A stretch of DNA of 64,000 bases from Streptomyces cinnabarinus (GTDB lineage Bacteria > Actinomycetota > Actinomycetes > Streptomycetales > Streptomycetaceae): NCBI RefSeq assembly GCF_027270315.1, contig NZ_CP114413.1, positions 6,262,001 through 6,326,000 on the forward strand, given 5' to 3'. Shown here one piece after another: positions 1 to 6,932 of the stretch. The notes under the pieces were generated by a model. It was not told where the DNA came from, did not search any database, and saw only the letters and a program-made list of their open reading frames with translations. How positions within the stretch are numbered: the stretch's first letter is position 1; each line of letters starts with the position of its first letter. Both the position numbers and the translations under genes were made by a program.

Positions 1-270
1 CACTTCTTCGAGGCCAACCCGCGCCTCGACTTCGACCGTGAGCGCGCCTACGGCATGCGGCTCGCCGTGCCCGCCGGATCCTCGGTGCGGTTCGGGCCGG
101 GGGAGAGCCTGGAGGTCGGCCTGGTGCCGATCGGGGGCGCCCGGATCGCGATCGGGTTCGCCGGACTCGTGGACGGGCCGCTGGACGCGCCGGGCGCGCG
201 GGAAGAGGCCCTGCGCCGGGCCGCCGCCTGCGGATACCTGGGAACCCGGACCGAGGAGGCCGACCGATGA
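1..270 (+). CDS. ureB: Urease beta subunit, C-terminal part (5' truncated by window edge)
   Basis: An open frame enters from the left edge and ends at TGA 268-270. The visible 89 residues begin HFFEANPRLDFDR and continue with RLAVPAGSSVRFGPGE. These match the conserved UreB core (SHxHFFExNPxLxFDR, then RLxIPAGTxVRFEPG). UreB forms the structural shell around the nickel-bearing alpha subunit in the cytoplasmic urease. The stop overlaps the ureC start (ATGA at 267-270), so the two are translationally coupled. In several actinomycetes gamma and beta are fused, and whether that holds here cannot be seen because the start lies outside the window. The tail beyond the usual end (about residues 68-89, AREEALRRAAACGYLGT) is longer than in a short UreB. 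Confidence 0.88.
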   Translation, partial: HFFEANPRLDFDRERAYGMRLAVPAGSSVRFGPGESLEVGLVPIGGARIAIGFAGLVDGPLDAPGAREEALRRAAACGYLGTRTEEADR

Positions 271-1976
271 GCCGCCCCGGAGGCCACCCCGCCGAGGCCC
301 GCCGCCTCACCCCGTACGAATACGCGTCCACGCACGGCCCCCGCGCCGGGGACCGGATCCGGCTCAGTGACTCCGGGCTGACCGTCCGCGTCGAGTCCGA
401 CTCCCAGCGCTACGGCGACGAGTTCCTCGCCGGGTTCGGCAAGACCGCCCGCGACGGACTGCACCTCAAGGCCGCCGCCGTGCGGGAGACCTGTGACGTC
501 GTCATCAGCAACGTCGTGGTGATCGACGCCGCGCTGGGGATCCGGAAGGTGTCCATCGGCATCCGGGAGGGCCGCATCTGCTCGGTCGGGCGGGCCGGGA
601 ACCCGGACACCCTCGACGGGGTCGACGTCGTGGTCGGCACCGGCACCTCCATCGTGTCCGGCGAGGGGCTCATCGCCACCGCGGGCGCCGTGGACACCCA
701 TGTGCACCTGCTCTCGCCGCGCATCATGGAGGCCTCGCTGGCCTCCGGGGTGACCACGGTCATCGGGCAGGAGTTCGGGCCGGTGTGGGGCGTCGGGGTC
801 AACTCGCCCTGGGCGCTGAAGCACGCCTTCAACGCCTTCGACGCCTGGCCCGTCAACATCGGCTTCCTCGGCCGGGGTTCGTCCTCCGACGGCGCGCCCC
901 TGGTGGAGGCCCTCGCCGAGGGCGGCGCCTCGGGGTTCAAGGTGCACGAGGACATGGGCGCCCACACCCGGGCGCTGGACACGGCGCTGCGGGTCGCCGA
1001 GGAGCACGACGTCCAGGTCGCCCTGCACAGCGACGGACTGAACGAGTGCCTCTCGGTCGAGGACACCCTGCGCGTCCTGGAGGGCCGCACCATCCACGCC
1101 TTCCACATCGAGGGCTGCGGCGGCGGACACGTCCCGAACGTGCTGAAGATGGCCGGAGTCCCGAACGTCATCGGCTCCTCCACCAACCCCACCCTGCCCT
1201 TCGGACGGGACGCGGTCGCCGAGCACTACGGCATGATCGTCTCCGTCCACGATCTGAAGACGGACCTGCCCGGCGACGCCGCCATGGCCCGGGACCGGAT
1301 CCGCGCCGGGACCATGGGCGCCGAGGACGTGCTGCACGACCTGGGCGCGATCGGCATCACCTCCTCCGACGCGCAGGGCATGGGACGCGCGGGCGAGACG
1401 GTCCGCCGTACCTTCGCCATGGCCGGGAAGATGAAGGCCGAGTTCGGGGCCCCGGAGGACCACGACAACGAGCGCGTCCTGCGCTACATGGCCAAGCTGA
1501 CCGTCAACCCGGCCATCGCCCACGGGCTCTCGCACGAGGTGGGGTCCCTGGAGGTCGGCAAACTGGCCGACATCGTGCTGTGGCGCCCCGAGTACTTCGG
1601 CGCCAAACCGCAGCTCGTCCTGAAGGCGGGCTTCCCGGCCTACGGCGTGGTCGGCGACCCCAACGCGGCCACCGACACCTGCGAACCGCTCGTCCTGGGC
1701 CCCCAGTTCGGCGCGTACGGCGCCACCCCGGCCGACCTCTCCGTCGCGTTCGTCGCACGGGCCGCCCTCGACCAGGGCAACGACACCATGCCCACCCGGC
1801 GCCGCCGGGTCGCCGTGCGCGGCACCCGCGGCATCGGACCGGCCGACCTGCGGCTCAACTCCCGTACCGGAGCGGTCGACGTCGACCAGCGCACGGGCCT
1901 GGTGACCCTGGACGGGGAGCCGATCGGCTCGGAACCGGCCGACTCCGTCGCCCTGAACCGCCTCTATTTCCTCTAG
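267..1976 (+). CDS. ureC: Urease alpha subunit, divergent, lacking the active-site flap cysteine
   Basis: 569 residues, the normal UreC length (about 570). Urease hydrolyses urea to ammonia and carbamate with two nickel ions. All expected nickel ligands are visible: His145 and His147 (DTHVHLLSP), the carbamylated Lys225 (GFKVHED), His254 (VALHSDG), His280 (FHIEGCGGGH) and Asp368 (SSDAQGMGR). The mobile-flap Cys that normally precedes the catalytic His (VCHHL) is Val327 here (MIVSVHDL), while the adjacent His328 is kept. The sequence around the flap (DLKTDLPGD) also departs from the usual DPxIxED. The gene overlaps ureB by 4 nt. No accessory ureDEFG genes follow; an agmatine deiminase lies 9 nt downstream. 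Its fold is certainly urease-like. Whether it is an efficient urease is uncertain. Confidence 0.93.
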   Translation: MSRPGGHPAEARRLTPYEYASTHGPRAGDRIRLSDSGLTVRVESDSQRYGDEFLAGFGKTARDGLHLKAAAVRETCDVVISNVVVIDAALGIRKVSIGIREGRICSVGRAGNPDTLDGVDVVVGTGTSIVSGEGLIATAGAVDTHVHLLSPRIMEASLASGVTTVIGQEFGPVWGVGVNSPWALKHAFNAFDAWPVNIGFLGRGSSSDGAPLVEALAEGGASGFKVHEDMGAHTRALDTALRVAEEHDVQVALHSDGLNECLSVEDTLRVLEGRTIHAFHIEGCGGGHVPNVLKMAGVPNVIGSSTNPTLPFGRDAVAEHYGMIVSVHDLKTDLPGDAAMARDRIRAGTMGAEDVLHDLGAIGITSSDAQGMGRAGETVRRTFAMAGKMKAEFGAPEDHDNERVLRYMAKLTVNPAIAHGLSHEVGSLEVGKLADIVLWRPEYFGAKPQLVLKAGFPAYGVVGDPNAATDTCEPLVLGPQFGAYGATPADLSVAFVARAALDQGNDTMPTRRRRVAVRGTRGIGPADLRLNSRTGAVDVDQRTGLVTLDGEPIGSEPADSVALNRLYFL

Positions 1977-1985
1977 GACTTCGCC

Positions 1986-3002
1986 ATGACCTACCGCATG
2001 CCCCCCGAGTGGGCCCCGCACGAACGCACCTGGATGGCCTGGCCGGGACCCAACCCCACCTTCACCACCGACGATGAGCTGGCCGAGGCCCGTACCGCCT
2101 GGGCGGCCGTCGCCCGCGCCGTGCGCCGGTTCGAGCCGGTGACGATGGTGCACGGGCCGGGACAGGGCGAGTCGGCGCGTGAACTGCTCAGCCCGGACGT
2201 CGCGTTGGTGGAGCGCGAACTCGACGACGCCTGGATGCGGGACATCGGCCCCACCTTTGTCACCGACGGCCGTGAACTAGCCGCCGTGGACTGGGTGTTC
2301 AACGGCTGGGGCGGCCAGGACTGGGCCCGCTGGGAGCACGACGCAAAGATCGCCCGGCATGTCGCCGACCTGGCGCGGGTGCCCGTGCTGCCGTCCACGC
2401 TGGTCAACGAGGGCGGCGCGATCCATGTCGACGGCGAGGGCACGGTCCTGCTGACCGACACCGTCCAGCTCGGCGCCGGCCGCAACCCCGGCTGGACCCG
2501 CGAGCGGGTCGAGGCGGAGATCCACGCCAGGCTCGGCACCACCAAGGCGATCTGGCTCCCGCACGGTCTGGCCGGCGACTACGGCCGGTACGGCACCCAG
2601 GGCCACGTCGACATCGTCGCGGCCTTCGCCCGCCCCGGCACCGTCCTGGTGCACAGCCAGCGCGACCCGGCCCACCCGGACCACCCCCGCTCCCAGCGGT
2701 ACGTCGAGCTGCTGCGCGCCGCGACCGATGCCGAGGGCCGCCGCCTGGAGGTCGTCGAGATCCCCGCGCCCACCGTCCTGAAGGACGAGGAGGGCGACTG
2801 GGTGGACTACTCCTACATCAACCACTACCTCTGCAACGGCGGCGTCGTCCTGTGTGCCTTCGACGACCCGGGCGACGAGATCGCGGCCGGGATCTTCCGG
2901 CGGCTGTTCCCGGAGCGGACGGTGACGCTGGTGGACGCCCGTACCATCTTCGCGGGTGGTGGAGGCATCCACTGCATCACGCAACAGCAGCCGAAGATCT
3001 AG
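1986..3002 (+). CDS. aguA: Agmatine deiminase / peptidyl-arginine-deiminase family
   Basis: 338 residues. The family converts agmatine to N-carbamoylputrescine and ammonia with a cysteine nucleophile in a five-fold alpha/beta propeller. Visible signatures are WAPHERTWMAWP at the N-terminus, MRDIGP, FNGWGGQ, VNEGGAIHVDG, YGTQGHVD and, near the C-terminus, GGGGIHCITQQQP with the nucleophilic Cys330. It sits 9 nt after ureC and is followed by a TetR gene whose ribosome-binding site overlaps its stop codon, so the three are probably one operon. Context suggests release of ammonia from guanidino compounds and urea. No putrescine-forming carbamoylase is in the window. Specificity within the family (agmatine versus other guanidino substrates) is inferred from similarity only. 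Confidence 0.9.
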   Translation: MTYRMPPEWAPHERTWMAWPGPNPTFTTDDELAEARTAWAAVARAVRRFEPVTMVHGPGQGESARELLSPDVALVERELDDAWMRDIGPTFVTDGRELAAVDWVFNGWGGQDWARWEHDAKIARHVADLARVPVLPSTLVNEGGAIHVDGEGTVLLTDTVQLGAGRNPGWTRERVEAEIHARLGTTKAIWLPHGLAGDYGRYGTQGHVDIVAAFARPGTVLVHSQRDPAHPDHPRSQRYVELLRAATDAEGRRLEVVEIPAPTVLKDEEGDWVDYSYINHYLCNGGVVLCAFDDPGDEIAAGIFRRLFPERTVTLVDARTIFAGGGGIHCITQQQPKI

Positions 3003-3012
3003 GAGCCGTCGG

Positions 3013-3612
3013 ATGGCCGGTGCGCGGAAGAACGCGCCGCCGCGGGAGGACGTCCTCGTCGCCGCCATGGAGATGATCGCCGAGCGCGGTCTGGAGAAGC
3101 TCACCATGGCGGCGCTCGGCCGCGAGGTCGGGATGAGCAGCGGGCATCTGCTCTACTACTTCGGCTCCAAGGACGAGTTGCTGCTGCGGACCCTGGAGTG
3201 GAGCGAGGGCCGGCTCGGTGCCGAGCGCGGCCGGCTGCTCACCCGCACCGCGCCCGCCCGGGAACGGCTGGATGCCTACGTCGACCTCTATGTCCCCGAC
3301 GGCCATCGCGACCCGCACTGGACCCTGTGGCTGGAGGTCTGGAACCACTCGCAGAACGCCGACGCCGCCGCCCGCGACCGGCAGGCCGCGATCGAGGGCG
3401 CCTGGCACCGCGACCTGGTGGCACTGCTCGCGGAGGGGATCTCCCGCGGGGAGTTCCGGCCGGTCGACCCGGACCGGTTCGCCGCCCGCCTCAGAGCGCT
3501 CCTGGACGGCTTCTCCATCCATGTGGCGATCGGCCTCAGAGGCACGGACCGGGCGCAAGTTCTCGGCCATGTCGGGGAGTTCCTCCGGGACAGCCTGCTC
3601 GCGGACAACTGA
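3013..3612 (+). CDS. TetR-family transcriptional regulator
   Basis: 199 residues from ATG 3013. An AGGAG ribosome-binding site at 3001-3005, overlapping the upstream stop, decides this start over an in-frame start at 2956. An N-terminal helix-turn-helix covers about residues 12-58, with the typical stretch LTMAALGREVGMSSGHLLYYF followed by KDELL. The remainder is all-helical and would be the ligand-binding and dimer domain (WLEVWNHSQ, LLDGFSIHVAIG), resembling the BetI-type C-terminal domain. Co-transcription with the deiminase suggests it controls the urease/agmatine deiminase genes in response to a nitrogenous ligand. That role is inference from position, and I did not find an obvious operator within the window. 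Confidence 0.88.
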   Translation: MAGARKNAPPREDVLVAAMEMIAERGLEKLTMAALGREVGMSSGHLLYYFGSKDELLLRTLEWSEGRLGAERGRLLTRTAPARERLDAYVDLYVPDGHRDPHWTLWLEVWNHSQNADAAARDRQAAIEGAWHRDLVALLAEGISRGEFRPVDPDRFAARLRALLDGFSIHVAIGLRGTDRAQVLGHVGEFLRDSLLADN

Positions 3613-3725
3613 GACCACGCCCGGGTTGTACGCAATTCGGGGGATTGACTCCGTGACGCGTGGTGCGTTTGCCTCGATGGAAGCCCTCGGCGCAGGGCCG
3701 GGGGAACTGCATCACGGGGGAAGTC

Positions 3726-4991
3726 GTGCTCAGAACCATGCGTGGGGTGTCCGTCGCCGTGCTCGCGGGGGCGATGGTGGCGTTATCGGCCGTCTCCGCG
3801 GCACCGGCGCCGCATCCGGGGCCCGAGCGGATCACGCTGCGGGGGACGGGGGAGCAGATCGAGAAGGGGTCGGGCGGAGCCGCGCTCACCGCTGACGGGC
3901 GCTATGCCGCGTTCGTCACGGAGGACGACGGCGTGGTGCCGGGTGACACCAATGGGCGCAGCGATGTCTTCGTCCGCGATCTGCGCAAGGGAACCGTCGA
4001 ACGGGTCAACGTCGCTTCGGACGGGACGCAGGCCGAGGGGGGCTGGGGCTCCCACCGGGTGGAGATCAGCGCGGACGGCCGCTACGTCGCCTTCATGTCC
4101 AGCGCCACGAACCTCGTCGACTGGCCCGAACCACCCACGGCCCGGGTGGAGGACGTCTACGTCCACGACCGCCGCACCGGCCGCACCGAGCGGGTCAGCG
4201 TCGCCGCCGACGGCGGCAGCGCCTGGGCGTTCGACACCTTCGACATGTCCGCGGACGGCCGCCACGTCGCCTTCGGTGCCTCGGCGCAGCGGATGGAGGG
4301 GGCGTCGAACAACCAGACCGTCGCCTACGTCGTCGACCGCCGTACCGGTACGGCCAAGCGCGTCAGCGACCACATCCCGTCGGACTGGTACGTCCCGAGC
4401 GTCACGCTGAGCGCCGACGGCAGCCGTCTGACCTATGTGCAGCGGCATCCGCGCGGCGGGCGGCACGAGCTGTGGCACGTGGATCTGGGCACCGGGGAGC
4501 AGAAGCTGGTGAACCAGGTCGGGGGCGAGCCCACCAACGGCAGCCCGGGAGGCGCGAACCTCTCCGCGGACGGCCGGTTCGTGACGTACTCCTCCTTCGA
4601 CGAGAGCGTCGTCCCGGGGGCGCCGGAGTACACCTGGGAGCTGTATCTGTACGACAGCCGCACGGGCGAGACGCGGTGGATGACCCACGAGGGCAAGGGC
4701 GGGCTGGGCGCCGGACTTCTCAGCCCCGACGGCCGCCTGCTCGCCTACAACACCGAGACCAGGTCGGGCGACGAGGTGGTCGCGGAGAACGTCCATGTCC
4801 GGGATCTGCGGACCGGCCGGACCCAACTGGTCACCCGCACCCTCGCGGGCGGACCGCAGACCGAGGGATCCGCGGCACCCAGCGCCTTCGCCCGGGGCGA
4901 CCGGCTGCTGTCCGTCTACTCCTACTCGCCCGAACTCGTCCCCGGCGACACCAACGGAGTGGGGGACGGCTTCCTGTTCCGGCTGCGCTGA
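3726..4991 (+). CDS. Secreted TolB/PD40-type beta-propeller protein with a TTA codon
   Basis: About 421 residues from GTG 3726 (GGGGGAA ribosome-binding site at 3715-3721; ATG 3738 is an alternative). The N-terminus, MLRTMRGVSVAVLAGAM then ALSAVSAAPAP, is a Sec signal peptide. The mature part has at least six blade motifs of the form (L/I/M)SADGR(Y/F)(V/A)(A/T)(F/Y), as in TolB-like PD40 propellers. The motif VPGDTNG occurs both near the start and at the C-terminus, consistent with Velcro-type closure of the propeller. The leucine at 3783-3785, inside the signal peptide, is TTA, the only TTA I found in a recognised gene here; in Streptomyces this would make translation depend on the bldA tRNA. 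No enzymatic residues are recognisable. The function is unknown; an extracellular binding role is plausible. Confidence 0.82.
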   Translation: MLRTMRGVSVAVLAGAMVALSAVSAAPAPHPGPERITLRGTGEQIEKGSGGAALTADGRYAAFVTEDDGVVPGDTNGRSDVFVRDLRKGTVERVNVASDGTQAEGGWGSHRVEISADGRYVAFMSSATNLVDWPEPPTARVEDVYVHDRRTGRTERVSVAADGGSAWAFDTFDMSADGRHVAFGASAQRMEGASNNQTVAYVVDRRTGTAKRVSDHIPSDWYVPSVTLSADGSRLTYVQRHPRGGRHELWHVDLGTGEQKLVNQVGGEPTNGSPGGANLSADGRFVTYSSFDESVVPGAPEYTWELYLYDSRTGETRWMTHEGKGGLGAGLLSPDGRLLAYNTETRSGDEVVAENVHVRDLRTGRTQLVTRTLAGGPQTEGSAAPSAFARGDRLLSVYSYSPELVPGDTNGVGDGFLFRLR

Positions 4992-5045
4992 TCAGACCTT
5001 CGGACTGCGCTGACCAGGACGAGGTTCGCATACTGAGACACCGGT

Positions 5046-5084
5046 GAGCACGGGGGCGGTCTGTGCCAGACTGCCCCCGTGCTC
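5046..5084 (+). terminator. Strong hairpin after the propeller gene
   Basis: An 18-bp inverted repeat with one G-T pair and a 3-nt loop (GAGCACGGGGGC at the left end, GCCCCCGTGCTC at the right end). It lies 54 nt past the stop at 4991. No T-tract follows, as is common in Streptomyces. It may end transcription of the upstream gene or fold at the start of the cimA leader. Confidence 0.65.
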
Positions 5085-5093
5085 TCGTTCGCC

Positions 5094-5129
5094 ATGATTA
5101 TTGGCAGCAGGCGCGCCGGTCCGCAGTGA
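5094..5129 (+). CDS. Possible leader peptide with tandem Ile codons upstream of cimA
   Basis: A 12-codon frame, ATG 5094 to TGA 5127-5129, encodes MIIGSRRAGPQ. Two adjacent isoleucine codons (ATT ATT, rare codons in this GC-rich DNA) directly follow the start. The stop is followed at once by a 10-bp hairpin (5130-5156) and then by a terminator-like hairpin with five Ts (5185-5209). It precedes citramalate synthase, an isoleucine-pathway gene. There is no clear ribosome-binding site, so translation would have to be leaderless or weak. Chance occurrence of such a short frame is quite possible. Confidence 0.3.
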   Translation: MIIGSRRAGPQ

Positions 5130-5209
5130 CCGCCACGTACGACCAGGTACGGGCGGACACCGTCGTCCTCGACCCGCGCGCAGACCTCTCGCACCCGCGA
5201 GGGGTTTTT
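5130..5209 (+). promoter_or_regulatory. Candidate transcription attenuator of cimA (hairpin plus intrinsic terminator)
   Basis: Hairpin 1 pairs CCGCC(a)CGTAC (5130-5140) with GTACGGGCGG (5147-5156) around the loop GACCAG. Hairpin 2 pairs CCTCTCGC (5185-5192) with GCGAGGGG (5197-5204) around ACCC and is followed by TTTTT (5205-5209), a classic intrinsic terminator on the plus strand. A competing pairing CCTCG (5167-5171) with CGAGG (5198-5202) could open the terminator. A terminator 113 nt before the cimA start and well after the preceding gene's own hairpin suggests conditional read-through. Confidence 0.45.
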
Positions 5210-5321
5210 CGCATTTCTGGCCCACCTACAGCCGGGAACGCGGCGCGAGGGATCATTGGAGGACGGTGGAGCCGGTCATTCCGGTACAGACCGAGATCCA
5301 TACATCAGGAGCCTTCAGACC

Positions 5322-6929
5322 ATGACGGAAACCAGCGAGCTCGACGACTCGTTCCACGTCTTCGACACCACCCTGCGCGACGGCGCCCAGCGTGAGGGCA
5401 TCAACCTCACCGTCGCGGACAAGCTGGCCATCGCACGGCACCTGGACGACTTCGGCGTGGGCTTCATCGAGGGCGGCTGGCCCGGCGCCAATCCGCGGGA
5501 CACCGAGTTCTTCGCCCGCGCCCAGCAGGAGATCGACTTCAAGCACGCCCGGCTGGTCGCCTTCGGCGCCACCCGCCGGGCCGGCGCCAAGGCCGCCGAG
5601 GATCCGCAGGTGAGGGCGCTCCTGGACTCGGGCGCCCCGGTGATCACGCTGGTCGCCAAGTCGCACGACCGGCATGTGGAACTCGCGCTGCGCACCACCC
5701 TGGACGAGAACCTGGAGATGGTCCGGGACACCGTCTCCTTCCTCAAGGAGCAGGGCCGCCGGGTCTTCGTCGACTGCGAGCACTTCTTCGACGGCTACCG
5801 CGCCAACCCCGAGTACGCCAAGTCCGTCGTCCGTACGGCGTCCGAGGCCGGCGCGGACGTCGTCATCCTCTGCGACACCAACGGCGGCATGCTCCCGGCG
5901 CAGGTCCAGGCGGTGGTGGGGACGGTACTGGCGGACACCGGCGCCCGCCTCGGCATCCACGCCCAGGACGACACCGGCTGCGCGGTCGCCAACACCCTCG
6001 CCGCGGTGGACGCGGGCGCGACCCACGTCCAGTGCACGGCCAACGGCTACGGCGAGCGGGTCGGCAACGCCAACCTCTTCCCGGTGGTCGCGGCCCTGGA
6101 GCTGAAGTACGGCAAGAAGGTCCTGCCCGAGGGGCGCCTGCGGGAGATGACCCGGATCTCCCACGCCGTCGCCGAGGTCGTCAACCTCACCCCCTCCACC
6201 CACCAGCCCTACGTCGGCGTCTCCGCCTTCGCCCACAAGGCGGGCCTGCACGCCTCCGCGATCAAGGTCGACCCGGACCTCTACCAGCACATCGACCCCG
6301 AGCAGGTCGGCAACACCATGCGGATGCTGGTCTCCGACATGGCGGGCCGCGCCTCGGTGGAGCTCAAGGGCAAGGAGCTCGGCGTCGATCTGGGCGGCGA
6401 CCGTGAACTGGTCGGCCGGGTCGTGGAGCGGGTCAAGGAGCGCGAGCTCAAGGGCTACACCTACGAGGCCGCCGACGCCTCCTTCGAGCTGCTGCTGCGC
6501 GCCGAGGTCGAGGGCGGCAAGCCCCTGAAGTACTTCGACGTGGAGTCCTGGCGGGCGATCGTCGAGGACCGCCCCGACGGCACCCACGCCAACGAGGCCA
6601 CCGTCAAGCTCTTCGCCAAGGGCGAGCGCATCGTCGCCACCGCGGAGGGCAACGGCCCGGTCAACGCCCTGGACCGAGCCCTCCGGGTGGCGCTGGAGAA
6701 GATCTACCCCCAGCTCGCCAAGCTGGACCTGGTCGACTACAAGGTCCGCATCCTGGAGGGCGTGCACGGTACCCAGTCGACCACCCGCGTGCTGATCTCC
6801 ACGTCCGACGGCGCGGGCGAGTGGTCGACGGTGGGCGTCGCGGAGAACGTCATCGCCGCGTCCTGGCAGGCCCTGGAGGACGCCTACACCTACGGTCTGC
6901 TCCGGGCCGGAGTCAGCCCGGCGCAGTAA
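5322..6929 (+). CDS. cimA: Citramalate synthase (LeuA-like, CimA family)
   Basis: 535 residues from ATG 5322, with CAGGAG about 8 nt upstream. The enzyme condenses acetyl-CoA with pyruvate to (R)-citramalate, the entry to threonine-independent 2-oxobutyrate and isoleucine synthesis. The HMGL/DRE-TIM barrel motifs are FDTTLRDGAQREG near residue 14, FIEGGWPGANPRD, FVDCEHFFDGY, LCDTNGG and GIHAQDDTGCAVAN. The C-terminal third (about residues 390-535) is the LeuA-type dimer/regulatory domain that binds the feedback amino acid. The GGWPGxNPxD signature and length fit CimA (TIGR00977-type) rather than true LeuA. It is preceded by a possible Ile-sensing attenuator and converges on the GH30 gene with 3 nt between their stop codons. 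Confidence 0.9.
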   Translation: MTETSELDDSFHVFDTTLRDGAQREGINLTVADKLAIARHLDDFGVGFIEGGWPGANPRDTEFFARAQQEIDFKHARLVAFGATRRAGAKAAEDPQVRALLDSGAPVITLVAKSHDRHVELALRTTLDENLEMVRDTVSFLKEQGRRVFVDCEHFFDGYRANPEYAKSVVRTASEAGADVVILCDTNGGMLPAQVQAVVGTVLADTGARLGIHAQDDTGCAVANTLAAVDAGATHVQCTANGYGERVGNANLFPVVAALELKYGKKVLPEGRLREMTRISHAVAEVVNLTPSTHQPYVGVSAFAHKAGLHASAIKVDPDLYQHIDPEQVGNTMRMLVSDMAGRASVELKGKELGVDLGGDRELVGRVVERVKERELKGYTYEAADASFELLLRAEVEGGKPLKYFDVESWRAIVEDRPDGTHANEATVKLFAKGERIVATAEGNGPVNALDRALRVALEKIYPQLAKLDLVDYKVRILEGVHGTQSTTRVLISTSDGAGEWSTVGVAENVIAASWQALEDAYTYGLLRAGVSPAQ

Positions 6930-6932
6930 CCG

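Noticed and set aside
48..2153. A 701-codon minus-strand frame opposite ureC
   Set aside because: UreC on the plus strand is unambiguous; the opposite frame has no recognisable domain.
5085..5321. T-box riboswitch for cimA
   Set aside because: I looked for the conserved T-box sequence (like GGTACCGCG) and a specifier loop and found none; the classical attenuator layout fits better.
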